From NCBI RefSeq assembly GCF_030177755.1, contig NZ_CP126539.1, forward strand, positions 1 to 64,000: a DNA stretch of 64,000 nucleotides, written 5' to 3'. Shown here in pieces: positions 39,159-48,354 of this stretch. Positions within the stretch are counted from its first letter, which is position 1; every line of letters starts with the position of its first letter. The notes below the pieces were generated by a model. The model did not search any database and was not told the DNA's origin. It saw only the letters and a program-made list of their open reading frames with translations. Source of the stretch: Devosia sp. RR2S18. Lineage in GTDB: Bacteria > Pseudomonadota > Alphaproteobacteria > Rhizobiales > Devosiaceae. A program made the translations under genes and the position numbers.

Positions 39159-39629
39159 ATGAGCGCATCAGTTTCGATCGCTCTGCAATGGCTGCCGCAT
39201 GGAAGGGGTCTCGAGCCGCCCCGCCAGCAGAGCGCCGGAGCCGCGGGGCTCGACCTCGTGGCTGCCCTTCCCGCTGGGGGCGAAACTGTCATGCAGCCGG
39301 GCTCGCGGCAGCTCATCCCCTGTGGCTTTGCCATGGCGCTGCCGGAAGGCTACGAGGCGCAGGTACGCCCCCGCTCGGGTCTTGCAGCCCGGCACGGGGT
39401 CACGGTGCTCAATTCCCCCGGCACCATCGACGCCGATTACCGCGGCGAGGTCAAAGTCCTGTTGATCAATCTGGGTCAGGAGGCGTTTACTGTCCGTCGC
39501 GGCGACCGGATCGCCCAGATGGTGGTGGCGCCGGTCACTTCTGCAGTTTTCAGGGTGGAGGCCAGGCTCGATGAAACAGAACGTGGGACGGGCGGGTTCG
39601 GGTCGACGGGCGGCCGCAGCCTGGCTTAG
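39159..39629 (+). CDS. dut: Deoxyuridine 5'-triphosphate nucleotidohydrolase
   Basis: Trimeric dUTPase that converts dUTP to dUMP and keeps uracil out of DNA, 156 aa. The five conserved motifs are visible: [38 protein letters not shown] and [10 protein letters not shown]. The start at ATG 39159 fits the family; upstream residues belong to the ubiB region. The last 59 bases overlap the next gene in another frame. Confidence 0.95.
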   Translation: MSASVSIALQWLPHGRGLEPPRQQSAGAAGLDLVAALPAGGETVMQPGSRQLIPCGFAMALPEGYEAQVRPRSGLAARHGVTVLNSPGTIDADYRGEVKVLLINLGQEAFTVRRGDRIAQMVVAPVTSAVFRVEARLDETERGTGGFGSTGGRSLA

Positions 39630-40320
39630 CGCCATTGCGCTCTTGCTCGCGGCGCCCGCGCTTGCCGGTGACCGGGCGCTGATCGACTTTATCGGCTTTT
39701 CCCCCGATAGCCGCTACTTCGCTTTCGAGGAGTTCGGCGTTCAGGACGGCTCGGGTTTTCCCTATTCCAACGTCTACATCATCGACCTCCAACAAGACGC
39801 CTGGGCGCTTGGAACGCCCTATAGTGCCCGCACGGACAATGAGACCGCGGGCGTCGCCACGGCCCGATCCGAGGCGCAAGAAGCGGCAGAGCAGGACCTC
39901 GCCGAGCTTGGCATCGATGTTCCGGTGGAACTGGTCGCCATCATCGGAGACGGCGAGATCGTCGAGGACGCCCAGAGCCTTCGCTTCGGTGCTCCGGGCT
40001 ATTTCCCCGGAGAGACTCGCGGAGACTATGAGCTGCAGCTCGAGAATTTTCCGGCACAAGGCGTTTCGGCGTGCACCGACTATATGGATGAAGCGCCCCT
40101 TGCCTATCAGCTCACTATCTCCCGGGACGGTGGCGAGGCGGAGCTGCTCCATCGCGACGACACCATTCCGGCGTCCCGCGGCTGTCCCACGGAATACCGC
40201 ATCTTCGGAGCGGTCATGCCGTTCATGGATCAGGAGCAGGGCGTAGCCCTGATCTCGGTCTATCCGCTCGGCTTTGAAGGACCGGACCGGCGCTTCCTGG
40301 CGGTGCCGTTTGAGTTCTGA
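39571..40320 (+). CDS. DUF2259 secreted protein
   Basis: A 249-aa exported protein with a signal peptide (basic start, then [16 protein letters not shown]). The mature part begins [23 protein letters not shown], characteristic of the DUF2259 family. Function is unknown. Its ATG lies 59 bases inside dut, unusually deep but supported by the intact signal sequence. The 3' end overlaps the start region of the next gene. Confidence 0.82.
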   Translation: MKQNVGRAGSGRRAAAAWLSAIALLLAAPALAGDRALIDFIGFSPDSRYFAFEEFGVQDGSGFPYSNVYIIDLQQDAWALGTPYSARTDNETAGVATARSEAQEAAEQDLAELGIDVPVELVAIIGDGEIVEDAQSLRFGAPGYFPGETRGDYELQLENFPAQGVSACTDYMDEAPLAYQLTISRDGGEAELLHRDDTIPASRGCPTEYRIFGAVMPFMDQEQGVALISVYPLGFEGPDRRFLAVPFEF

Positions 40321-41032
40321 GGCGCTTTCTCCCGACGAGACCCGCCGCTATGCCCGCCACCTCGTGCTCAAGGGCATGGGCGGCGCCGGGCAACAGGCCC
40401 TCAAGCGCGCGCGCGTGCTGGTGGTGGGGGCCGGGGGCCTTGGCAGTCCCGTCATCGCCTATCTCGCTGGCGCCGGCGTGGGGACGCTCGGCGTTGTCGA
40501 CCACGACAGTGTTTCCCTCTCCAACCTGCAGCGGCAGGTGATTCACCGCACCGAGGATGATGGCGAAACCAAAGCAGCCAGCGCCGCCCGCTTCGTCGGG
40601 GAGCTCAATCCGCATGTGCGGGTAAACCAGCATGCCGAGCGGCTAGCCCCCGCCAATGCTCAAGCCATTCTTTCGGCCTATGATCTGGTGCTGGACGGCA
40701 CCGACAATCTTGAGACGCGCCGCGTGGTCGCCACGTCCGCCGAAGTCCTCGGCCTGCCGCTGGTCTCGGGCGCCGTTTCGATGTTTGATGGACAGGTGAC
40801 GGTTTTCGCAACCGGCGGACCGCGCTTTGCCGATCTCTACCCCGCCGCCGCTAGCGATGCCGAGCTTCCCAGTTGCGAGGCGACAGGGATACTGGGCCCA
40901 CTCACCGGGGTCATTGGCACACTCATGGCCATGGAAGCGATCAAGCTCATCACCGGCATCGGCGAGCCGCTGATCGGGCGCGTCCTTGTCTATGATGGCA
41001 AGGACGCCCGCTTCAGTGAGTTCACGCTCTAG
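40310..41032 (+). CDS. HesA/MoeB/ThiF-family adenylyltransferase
   Basis: E1-like enzyme that adenylates the C-terminus of a ubiquitin-like sulfur carrier (MoaD or ThiS), 240 aa. The nucleotide site is VVGAGGLGSPV. The sequence also has DHDSVSLSNLQRQVIH, DGTDN and the catalytic-region Cys in ELPSCEATGILGP. There is no C-terminal rhodanese domain and the CxxC zinc pairs are not evident, which differs from E. coli MoeB. No ATG lies near the start; TTG 40310 inside the previous gene's end is my choice and is uncertain. Whether it serves molybdopterin or thiamine synthesis cannot be told. Confidence 0.85.
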   Translation: MSSEALSPDETRRYARHLVLKGMGGAGQQALKRARVLVVGAGGLGSPVIAYLAGAGVGTLGVVDHDSVSLSNLQRQVIHRTEDDGETKAASAARFVGELNPHVRVNQHAERLAPANAQAILSAYDLVLDGTDNLETRRVVATSAEVLGLPLVSGAVSMFDGQVTVFATGGPRFADLYPAAASDAELPSCEATGILGPLTGVIGTLMAMEAIKLITGIGEPLIGRVLVYDGKDARFSEFTL

Positions 41033-41035
41033 GCT

Positions 41036-42262
41036 TTAGGCGTCGGGATGCTTGAAGACCAGGGCCGCATTGGTGCCGCCAAAGCCGAAGCTGTTGGAGA
41101 GCACAACCCCCAGGTCCACATTGTCGCGCCGCTCGCGCAGAATCGGCATGTCCTCGAAAGCAGGGTCGATCGTGTCGATATTGGCGCTTTCGGCGATGAA
41201 GCGGTGCTTCATCATCAGGATCGAGTAGATCGATTCATGCACGCCCGTCGCGCCCTGCGAATGGCCCGTCAGTGATTTGGTCGCCGAGATGGGTGGGCAT
41301 TTGTCCTCATTGCCGAAGACGGCGCGCAGCGCCTCGATTTCCTTTAGGTCGCCCACTGGGGTCGAGGTGGCATGCGGGTTGATGTAATCCACCGGCGCCT
41401 TGACGTTCTGCAACGCCATGCGCATGCAGCGCTCCGCACCCTCCCCGGAGGGAGCGACCATGTCGACGCCGTCTGAGGTCGCGCCATAGCCCACCAGTTC
41501 GGCCCAGATCTTCGCGCCGCGGGCCTTGGCGTGCTCCAGCTCCTCCAGCACCAGCACGCCGGCACCGCCGGAAATGATGAACCCGTCCCGCGCCGCGTCG
41601 TAGCAGCGTGAGGCCTTTTCGGGCGTGTCGTTGAAGTTCGAGCTCATGGCGCCCATGGCATCGAACAGGTTCGACAGCGTCCAATCGAGATCTTCGTGTC
41701 CGCCGGCAAACACGATGTCCTGCTTGCCCAGCATGATCTGCTCCATGGCATTACCGATGCAATGCTTGGAAGTCGCGCAGGCGGCGGTGATCGTATAGTT
41801 GATGCCCTTGATGCCGTAGGAGGTGGCGAGCGTTGCCGATGCGGTCGACCCCATGGCCTTGGGCACGGCCAGCGGCCCGATGCGCTTGGGGCTGGTATTC
41901 TTGCGCGTCACGTCGGCGGCCTCGACGATGGTGCGGGTGGAAGCGCCGCCCGAACCCATGACGATGCCCGTCATCGGGTTGGAAATGTCGCTCTCCTCGA
42001 GCCCCGCATCGGCGATAGCCTGCTGCATGGCGAGGTAGTTCCAGGCGGCACCCTTGCCCATGAAACGGGTAATACGGCGATCAAGCACTTCAAACGGATC
42101 GAGGCGCGGATCGCCTTTGACCTGGCTGCGGAAGCCAAGATCGGCGTAATCCTCCGCAAAGACGATGCCGGGCTTGGCCGTCCTGAGGCTCCCGGTTACC
42201 TCGTCCAGCGTATTGCCGATCGAGGAAATGATCCCCATGCCCGTAACGACGACTCGCCTCAT
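41036..42262 (-). CDS. fabB: Beta-ketoacyl-ACP synthase I (FabB)
   Basis: Condensing enzyme that extends fatty acids, including unsaturated ones, 408 aa. The thiolase-fold sites are visible: the active Cys in [10 protein letters not shown], one His in [11 protein letters not shown], the second in [13 protein letters not shown], and the C-terminal [12 protein letters not shown]. It pairs with fabA directly upstream on the same strand, the usual unsaturated fatty acid operon. Confidence 0.95.
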   Translation of the reverse strand: MRRVVVTGMGIISSIGNTLDEVTGSLRTAKPGIVFAEDYADLGFRSQVKGDPRLDPFEVLDRRITRFMGKGAAWNYLAMQQAIADAGLEESDISNPMTGIVMGSGGASTRTIVEAADVTRKNTSPKRIGPLAVPKAMGSTASATLATSYGIKGINYTITAACATSKHCIGNAMEQIMLGKQDIVFAGGHEDLDWTLSNLFDAMGAMSSNFNDTPEKASRCYDAARDGFIISGGAGVLVLEELEHAKARGAKIWAELVGYGATSDGVDMVAPSGEGAERCMRMALQNVKAPVDYINPHATSTPVGDLKEIEALRAVFGNEDKCPPISATKSLTGHSQGATGVHESIYSILMMKHRFIAESANIDTIDPAFEDMPILRERRDNVDLGVVLSNSFGFGGTNAALVFKHPDA

Positions 42263-42335
42263 CTAACCTCGCTCCGTCTGGTGAGCGCCCCTTTCGCGGG
42301 CGCTTTCTGGTTGTAACTACGGGGGAGATAACCCG

Positions 42336-42866
42336 TTAGACGTTTTTCTGATCCCGCAGCTGGCTATCGGTGAAGAGGCCAACGCGCAGGTCGGATGCCT
42401 CATAGATCACCTTGCCGTCGGCTTTCACCCAGCCGTCAGCGATACCGAGTGCGAGGCGCGAGCGCATCACGCGCTTGATATCAATGCCATATTCGACCAT
42501 CACAACATCGTTAGTGACCTGGCCGGTAAACTTGATTTCCCCGCCCAGCGCGCGCCCTTTGCCGGGCGAGCCGCCCCAGCCGAGAAAGAAACCGGTCATC
42601 TGCCAGAGCGCATCGAGGCCCAGGCAGCCCGGCATCACCGGGTCATCGACAAAGTGGCACTGGAAGAACCAGAGGTCGGGATTGACGTCGAGCTCGGCAC
42701 GCACCTGGCCCTTGCCGAAGCTGCCGCCATTGTCATCGATATGGGTGATGCGATCGAACATCAGCATGGGCGGTGCCGGCAGGCGGGCATCCATCTGCCC
42801 GGGCAGTTCGCCGCGGCTATGGGCCAGAAGCTCTTTGTAATTAAACGCCTGTTGCCGTTCGGCCAT
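42336..42866 (-). CDS. fabA: 3-hydroxydecanoyl-ACP dehydratase/isomerase FabA
   Basis: Introduces the cis double bond in anaerobic-type unsaturated fatty acid synthesis, 176 aa. The catalytic His is in [20 protein letters not shown], with the acidic partner in the following helix (LDALWQ). ATG 42866 (MAERQQAF) is the family start; the longer frame to 42986 runs into the irr promoter. It is divergent from irr. Confidence 0.95.
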   Translation of the reverse strand: MAERQQAFNYKELLAHSRGELPGQMDARLPAPPMLMFDRITHIDDNGGSFGKGQVRAELDVNPDLWFFQCHFVDDPVMPGCLGLDALWQMTGFFLGWGGSPGKGRALGGEIKFTGQVTNDVVMVEYGIDIKRVMRSRLALGIADGWVKADGKVIYEASDLRVGLFTDSQLRDQKNV

Positions 42867-43037
42867 ACCCACACCCTCTATTAACCCTGAAATCCGTCTC
42901 GTATAGGGGCGCATCGGGGGGGTCAAGCAGAGCGCAGGTGGCGCCAAGCCCTGCGACGGCACTGCGCTTGTGCCCAAAACCGGCAATAGTTATAAGGATG
43001 CCAGCATCTTCCGGCCCTTCGTCTGCTCAAGGACCCA

Positions 43038-43481
43038 ATGACCGACCAGATCAATATCGCCCGGCACCCCTCCCATACGCCTTGCCTTACCGCAGTGTTG
43101 CGCATGGCCGGCCTCCGGCCAACACGGCAGCGCGTTGCCCTCGCCGAACTGTTGTTCGGTGGTCCGCACCGCCATGTCAGCGCCGAGCAATTGCACGCCG
43201 AAGCCAGCGCCGCGCAGGTCGATGTCTCGCTCGCGACAATCTACAACACGCTGCATCAGTTCCACGAGGCGGGGCTTTTGCGCGAGGTTGCGGTCGATGC
43301 CTCACGCTCCTATTTCGACACCGACACCTCGGACCACCACCATTTCTATGTCGAGGACGAGCAGCGGATGATCGACATCCCCGCCTCCTCGGTGGAATTC
43401 GCAAGCCTGCCCGAGGCGCCCTCCGGCATGAAGGTCAGCCATGTCGATGTGGTGATCCGCGTACGCAAGACGGCCGGATAA
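43038..43481 (+). CDS. irr: Iron response regulator Irr (Fur family)
   Basis: Haem-responsive Fur-family transcription regulator that controls iron and haem genes in Rhizobiales, 147 aa. The winged helix includes RPTRQRVALAELLF and VSLATIYNTLHQFHEAGLL. The DHHHFYVEDEQ segment is the His cluster implicated in haem and metal binding in Irr. The Fur zinc CxxC pairs are missing, as expected for Irr. Its position next to fabA-fabB is a common Rhizobiales order. Confidence 0.94.
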   Translation: MTDQINIARHPSHTPCLTAVLRMAGLRPTRQRVALAELLFGGPHRHVSAEQLHAEASAAQVDVSLATIYNTLHQFHEAGLLREVAVDASRSYFDTDTSDHHHFYVEDEQRMIDIPASSVEFASLPEAPSGMKVSHVDVVIRVRKTAG

Positions 43482-43608
43482 GCCGCGGCGACCCGCGCAT
43501 CCTCATGGCAAACAGCGGCCTGCGAGAAAAGCCGTGCGGCGAAGGTGACAACAGCTTTCACAATCGCCCATATTGGGCGTCTGCGCGCAACAGCCTGAAG
43601 GGTGGCCG

Positions 43609-44445
43609 ATGAGCCAAAAGGTCAATCTCAAAGCCTATTTCGAGCGAATCGGATTCTCCGGATCCATTGCTCCGACTGCCGCCACCTTGGAGGCGCTGCA
43701 CGCCCTTCACCCCGCGGCCATCCCCTTTGAGAACCTTGATTCGCTGCTGGGTCGTCCCATCAGTCTCGACTATCTGGCCATTGAAAGAAAACTGCTCAGC
43801 GAGCGCCGCGGGGGCTATTGCTACGAGCACAATTTGCTCTTGATGGCGATGCTCCGGGAACTCGACTACACCGTCAAAGGCCTGGCGGCCAAGGTGCTCT
43901 GGTCCAATCCCGAGGCCACCGACGTGGCGCCGCATCACATGCTGCTGGCCGTCGAGATTGGTGGCACCACCTATATCGCCGATGTCGGCTTTGGCGGCTT
44001 GTCGCTGACGGCGCCGCTCAAGCTGCGCGCCGAGGTCGAGCAGGAGACCCCGCACGAGACCTTCCGCCTCCTGGGGGGTGACCCGATCTGGCGCCTCGAA
44101 GCCAAGGTGGCCGAGGATTGGCGGGTTCTTTACACCTTCGACATGGCCGAAAAGACGCTCGAACACTACGGGCCGTCCAATACCTGGCTCTCCAGCGATC
44201 CAACATCGCCGTTCACGAGCGAATTGCGGGTGGCGCTGTCACCGCCCGGCAAGCGACTGGCGCTGAAAGACAACCGCTTCACCATCTACACCGTTGGCGA
44301 GCCTCCCGAAACGCGCGAACTCACAACGCTCAAAGAGATGCGCGAGGTGTTGAGTACGACCTTCGGCATCACCCTGCCCGGGGCTGAGCTGCTCGACCCG
44401 GCGCTGGAGCGCGTGTTGACCAAGCTGCAGCCTGCCGCAGGCTGA
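43609..44445 (+). CDS. nat: Arylamine N-acetyltransferase
   Basis: Transfers acetyl groups from acetyl-CoA to arylamines and hydrazines, 278 aa. The Cys-His-Asp triad is visible: RRGGYCYEHN (Cys), DVAPHHMLL (His) and YIADVGFGG (Asp). The N-terminal IPFENLDSLLG motif is also typical. ATG 43609 follows a short leader. A YdeI gene starts 1 base after its stop. Confidence 0.92.
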   Translation: MSQKVNLKAYFERIGFSGSIAPTAATLEALHALHPAAIPFENLDSLLGRPISLDYLAIERKLLSERRGGYCYEHNLLLMAMLRELDYTVKGLAAKVLWSNPEATDVAPHHMLLAVEIGGTTYIADVGFGGLSLTAPLKLRAEVEQETPHETFRLLGGDPIWRLEAKVAEDWRVLYTFDMAEKTLEHYGPSNTWLSSDPTSPFTSELRVALSPPGKRLALKDNRFTIYTVGEPPETRELTTLKEMREVLSTTFGITLPGAELLDPALERVLTKLQPAAG

Positions 44446-44446
44446 C

Positions 44447-45049
44447 ATGGCGCCGGTCACGGTCAACCCCGAACACCTTTGCGAATTTGCCACTTCCGCC
44501 GCCTTCGAAACCTGGCTTCGCGACAATCATGACCGGGCCAGCGAGGTCTGGATCCGCATCTTCAAGAAAGCCAGCGGCCAGCCGACCATCACGCCGGTTG
44601 AGGCCATTGATGTTGCTCTGTGCTGGGGCTGGATCGACGCCATCCGCAAGAGCTGGGACGAGGTCTCGTTTGTCCAGCGCTACACACCGCGCCAGCCCAA
44701 GAGCATCTGGAGCCAGGTCAACCGCGACAATGTCGAGCGCCTGATTGCCGCCGGCCGCATGACCGAGCATGGCCTGCGGCAGGTCGAGGCGGCCAAAGCC
44801 GACGGGCGTTGGGCGGCGGCCTATGCTGCCGGCAGCAAGATGGAGGTGCCCCAGGATCTGCTTGCGGCCATTGCGGCCAATCCGGCGGCTCAGGCTACGT
44901 TCGACACCCTCAACAAGACCAACAAGTTCGCCCTGGCGTTTCGGCTGGGCAACCTCAAGACCGCTGCGGGTCGCAGCAAAAAGATCGCGACCTTTGTCGA
45001 CATGCTCGCCCGCGGCGAAACCATCTACCCACAAAAGGCCAGATCATGA
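44447..45049 (+). CDS. YdeI/OmpD-associated family protein
   Basis: A 200-aa cytosolic protein of the YdeI family: ALCWGWIDAIRKSWDEVSFVQRYTPR is the central signature, with NKTNKFALAFRLGNLKT near the end. In the family it has been linked to stress and antibiotic response, with no clear biochemical role. Its stop overlaps the next gene's ATG (ATGA), implying coupling to the ribokinase. Confidence 0.85.
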   Translation: MAPVTVNPEHLCEFATSAAFETWLRDNHDRASEVWIRIFKKASGQPTITPVEAIDVALCWGWIDAIRKSWDEVSFVQRYTPRQPKSIWSQVNRDNVERLIAAGRMTEHGLRQVEAAKADGRWAAAYAAGSKMEVPQDLLAAIAANPAAQATFDTLNKTNKFALAFRLGNLKTAAGRSKKIATFVDMLARGETIYPQKARS

Positions 45050-45939
45050 TCACCGTCTTCGGCTCCACCAATCTCGATCAGGTCGGCACCGTCTCGCGCT
45101 TGCCCAAGCCCGGCGAAACCGTCGCGGGCGGCACCTTCTCCATGGCTGCCGGTGGCAAGGGCGCTAATCAGGCGCTCGCCGCTCGCCGGGCCGGCGCCGA
45201 GGTGCGGCACGTGTCCGCCGTCGGAGCCGACGCCTTTGCCGATGCGGCGCTCGCGCTGCTCACAAAGGAAGGTGTCGATCTTTCCGCCCTCAAAGTCGCT
45301 GAAGGCGCCACCGGCATCGCCATGATCTTCGTCGACACCCATGGCGAGAATGTCATCGCCGTGCTGCCTGGCGCCAACGGCACCATAACCCCCGAAGACG
45401 CCGAAAGAGCCCTCGGCGAGCTGGGCCAGGGCTCGGTGCTCCTCCTCCAGCAGGAGATCCCCCAGGCGGCGACGGAGCGGGCGTTGGACATTGCCAACGC
45501 CAGAGGCGCCACTGCCATCCTCAACACCGCACCCTTCCTGGATACGACACCGGCCATAGCGCCCAAGGCCGCCATTCTCATCGCCAATGAAACCGAGTTC
45601 GCGCTCCTGAGCGGCCGACCCGAGGCCGAGCTCGACGCGGCCATGAGCGATTGGGCCAAGACGCACAATCAGACCGTGATCGTGACCCTGGGTCCGGACG
45701 GCGCGCGGGCCGCCACGCCGGAACGCAGCTTCGCCGTGCCAGCCCTCCATGTTACCCCCGTCGATACGGTGGGGGCCGGTGACACCTTTTGCGGCTATCT
45801 CGCCGCCGGTCTCGATGCCGGCCTCGATCTTGAAGCCGCCATGCGCCGCGCCGCCATTGCCGGAAGCCTCGCCTGCCTCAATCCCGGCGCCCAACCCGCC
45901 ATCCCCCACGCCGCAGAGGTGGATACAGCGCTGAGCTAG
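45046..45939 (+). CDS. rbsK: Ribokinase (PfkB family)
   Basis: Phosphorylates ribose or a related sugar, 297 aa. Family motifs are FGSTNLD at the start, the GGKGANQA glycine motif near residue 40, NETE in the middle, and the C-terminal anion hole DTVGAGDTFCGYL with the catalytic Asp. No rbs transporter genes adjoin, so the sugar is not certain. It starts within the YdeI gene's stop. Confidence 0.9.
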   Translation: MITVFGSTNLDQVGTVSRLPKPGETVAGGTFSMAAGGKGANQALAARRAGAEVRHVSAVGADAFADAALALLTKEGVDLSALKVAEGATGIAMIFVDTHGENVIAVLPGANGTITPEDAERALGELGQGSVLLLQQEIPQAATERALDIANARGATAILNTAPFLDTTPAIAPKAAILIANETEFALLSGRPEAELDAAMSDWAKTHNQTVIVTLGPDGARAATPERSFAVPALHVTPVDTVGAGDTFCGYLAAGLDAGLDLEAAMRRAAIAGSLACLNPGAQPAIPHAAEVDTALS

Positions 45940-45951
45940 GCCTCCTCGGGC

Positions 45952-46056
45952 GTCATCCCCGCGAAAGCGGGGGCCTCTCTTTCAAGGCGCTTGAAGGATC
46001 ACGCATGTTTGGTCAGACGACAGCAAACAGGCGGTCCCGCCTCCGTGGGAATGACC
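45952..46056. repeat. REP-like palindromic intergenic repeat
   Basis: The unit begins GTCATCCCCGCGAAAGCGGGG (hairpin with GAAA loop) and ends with the inverted GTGGGAATGAC. The same GTCATCCCCGCG...GCGGGGG head occurs at 47673, and a related hairpin follows the PBP1A gene. The hairpin also sits where an rbsK terminator would be expected. Confidence 0.6.
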
Positions 46057-46105
46057 GGAGGTTGTTTCGAGTTCGATTCCAGTGCACCTCCACCCCCAAC
46101 CACCC

Positions 46106-46130
46106 AAAAAAAAGCGGGCACATGGCCCGC
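46106..46130 (-). terminator. Terminator of infC
   Basis: Minus-strand stem GCGGGC / GCCCGC with loop CATGT, followed by eight T. Confidence 0.88.
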
Positions 46131-46156
46131 TTCTTCAGACTCAAAGTCACCGGCCC

Positions 46157-46681
46157 TTATTTGGGTGCCAGCACCATCACCATCTGGCGGCCTTCCGAGC
46201 GCGGCTGGCTTTCGACCTTGGCCACGGTTTCGGTCTGCTCGCGTACCTTGAGCAGCAATTGCATGCCCAGTTCCTGGTGGGCCATTTCGCGGCCGCGGAA
46301 GCGCAGGGTCACCTTGACCCGGTCGCCGTCTTCGAGGAAGCGGTGCACCGCCTTCATCTTGGTCTCGTAGTCATGCGTATCGATATTGGGACGCATCTGG
46401 ACTTCCTTGACCTCGATGACCTTCTGCTTCTTGCGAGCCTCGGCAGCTTTCTTCTGCGCGGCATACTTGAAGCGTCCCAGATCGAGCATCTTGGCGACAG
46501 GCGGACTGGCGTTGGGCGAGATCAGGACAAGGTCAAGCCCCTGCTCCTGCGCCTCGGTCAGCGCCTCGCGTGTGCGCACTATGCCGCGGTTCTCGCCTTC
46601 GGCATCGATCAGCTGAACGTCGGGGCTTTGAATATCCTCGTTTGAGAGCGGCCCATCTTTCTGGGGCGCAACGGGTCTCAT
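46157..46681 (-). CDS. infC: Translation initiation factor IF-3
   Basis: Binds the 30S subunit and proofreads initiator tRNA and start codon, 174 aa. Both domains are present: the N-terminal [21 protein letters not shown] and the C-terminal [17 protein letters not shown] with the [12 protein letters not shown] region. It starts with an ordinary ATG, while infC in many bacteria uses a rare start for self-regulation. rpmI and rplT do not follow, so this infC is separated from its usual operon. Confidence 0.96.
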   Translation of the reverse strand: MRPVAPQKDGPLSNEDIQSPDVQLIDAEGENRGIVRTREALTEAQEQGLDLVLISPNASPPVAKMLDLGRFKYAAQKKAAEARKKQKVIEVKEVQMRPNIDTHDYETKMKAVHRFLEDGDRVKVTLRFRGREMAHQELGMQLLLKVREQTETVAKVESQPRSEGRQMVMVLAPK

Positions 46682-46883
46682 GGGACGGCGAATGGCAAGC
46701 GTTCCTTATGCTATTGAAGCCAGTGGGGTGAAATCGTCGCTAAAATCGTGTTAGCCGGGTCATAAGTCAACTGGCAAACCCCGAGAATCTGGGGCCGTTG
46801 CGCTCTGGCAAGGCCCCGTTCACCGCGATCTGCTCGCATGCTCAACGAATTCCTTCCGCTGCCGTTCCCGAAAGCTTCCATCC

Positions 46884-47663
46884 ATGTCCGCCATCCGCCA
46901 GTTTCGCCTCCCCGTCGGTACCGCCCAGGCCGTCCGCGAGATCGCCGTCGAGCAGCGGGACGGCGGCGCTCCCGGCATTTTCTGGCTGGGCGGCTTTCGA
47001 TCCGACATAATGGGCAGCAAGGCCATGGCTCTTGATGCCCTGGGCGCCGAGCACGCTCTTGCGGTGACGCGCTTTGATTATTCCGGCCACGGTGTTTCCG
47101 GTGGGGATTTCACCGACGGCACCATCAGCCGCTGGCTGGAGGAAGCCGAGGCGGTCTTTGCCACCACCACGGGACCACAGATCATCGTGGGCTCTTCGAT
47201 GGGCGGCTGGATTGCCCTCCTCCTGGTGCGGGCTATGCTACGCCGTGGCGACACAAGGGTGCAGGGCATGGTGCTTATCGCCCCGGCCGTCGACATGACC
47301 CACGAGCTCATCGAGCAAAAACTCAGCGCCGAGGAGACGAACGCGCTCGAGACCCAGGGCTATGTCGACCGGCCCAGCCAGTATTCGGATGACCCCTATC
47401 GCTACACCCAGGCTTTGCTCGAAGACGGCAAGCAGCACCTGCTGTTGGGCACTGTCATCGAAACGGGCTGTCCCGTGGTCGTCCTCCAGGGCGGGCAGGA
47501 CCCCGACGTGCCACAAGCTCATGCGATCAAGCTCGTCACCCACCTTCTCCATGATCCGGTGACGCTGACCCTCATCCCCGACGGCGACCACCGCCTCAGC
47601 CGCCCCGAAGACCTCGAACGGCTCCGCGATGCGGTACTGGGGCTGGTGGAGAACCCGCGGTAG
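46884..47663 (+). CDS. Alpha/beta hydrolase
   Basis: A 259-aa serine hydrolase. The nucleophile elbow is VGSSMGGW, the acid lies in LQGGQDPDVPQ and the His in IPDGDHRLSR. The GFRSDIMGSKA and DYSGHGVSGGDF motifs resemble the ABHD10-type depalmitoylase/esterase group. There is no signal peptide. The natural substrate is unknown. It is a single gene followed by a REP-like hairpin. Confidence 0.87.
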   Translation: MSAIRQFRLPVGTAQAVREIAVEQRDGGAPGIFWLGGFRSDIMGSKAMALDALGAEHALAVTRFDYSGHGVSGGDFTDGTISRWLEEAEAVFATTTGPQIIVGSSMGGWIALLLVRAMLRRGDTRVQGMVLIAPAVDMTHELIEQKLSAEETNALETQGYVDRPSQYSDDPYRYTQALLEDGKQHLLLGTVIETGCPVVVLQGGQDPDVPQAHAIKLVTHLLHDPVTLTLIPDGDHRLSRPEDLERLRDAVLGLVENPR

Positions 47664-47672
47664 GGGCTCCGG

Positions 47673-47696
47673 GTCATCCCCGCGCAGGCGGGGGTT
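47673..47696. repeat. Partial REP-like repeat / hairpin
   Basis: GTCATCCCCGCGCAGGCGGGG-type hairpin between convergent genes; second copy of the head of the repeat at 45952. Confidence 0.55.
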
Positions 47697-47703
47697 CTCC
47701 GTA

Positions 47704-48354
47704 TCACCGGGTCCGCAGCTTGGTCTTTTGCACCCCATCAGCATCGAAGTTGGCGGGATCCAGCCAGCGCTCGAATTCGGCGCGGATTGCGGGCCATTCG
47801 CTGTCGATGACGGAATACCATGCGGTGTCGCGGCTCTCGCCCTTGACGATGCGGTCCTGCCGGAACACGCCTTCGAACTGAAAGCCGAAGCGCAGGGCAG
47901 CTGCCTTGGACGGTTCGTTTCGGTTGTTGCACTTCCACTCAAAGCGCCGATAGCCCAGATCATCGAAGGCATGCCGGGCGAAGAGAAACAGCGCTTCGGT
48001 GGCGAGCGGCGTCCGCGCAAGTTGTGGCCCCCAGTAAACGCCGCCTATCTCGATCGAGCCATGCTCGGGGAAGATGCGCATCCAGCCTTGCCGCCCCAAG
48101 GCGCGGCTGCTCTGCTGGTCGACAACCGCCACGAAACGATCCGCGCCAGCATTCATGCGCTCGATGAAGCTCTCTGCTTCCGCCAGCGTGGTCGGCGCCG
48201 GTTCAAAGAGCCAGCGATAGCGCTCCGGCACACCCTCGCCTACCGATGCAGCGAGGAGATCGGCGGCATGGCGCTGTTGCAGCGGCTCGAGGCGGACATA
48301 GCGGCCTTGGAGGACGATAGGTTCGGGCGCCGACTTGGCAGGTTGGACGCTCAT
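47704..48354 (-). CDS. GNAT-family acetyltransferase (RimJ/RimL-like)
   Basis: A 216-aa N-acetyltransferase. It has the RYVRLEPLQQRHAADL start typical of the RimJ/RimL group, a beta bulge region IEIGGVYWGPQLA, and the coenzyme-A region (R-TPLATEALFLFARHAF) followed by NEPSKAAALRFGFQFEGVFRQ. The substrate may be a protein N-terminus or a small amine and is unknown. It starts 4 bases inside the end of the epimerase gene, so the two are probably co-transcribed. Confidence 0.88.
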   Translation of the reverse strand: MSVQPAKSAPEPIVLQGRYVRLEPLQQRHAADLLAASVGEGVPERYRWLFEPAPTTLAEAESFIERMNAGADRFVAVVDQQSSRALGRQGWMRIFPEHGSIEIGGVYWGPQLARTPLATEALFLFARHAFDDLGYRRFEWKCNNRNEPSKAAALRFGFQFEGVFRQDRIVKGESRDTAWYSVIDSEWPAIRAEFERWLDPANFDADGVQKTKLRTR

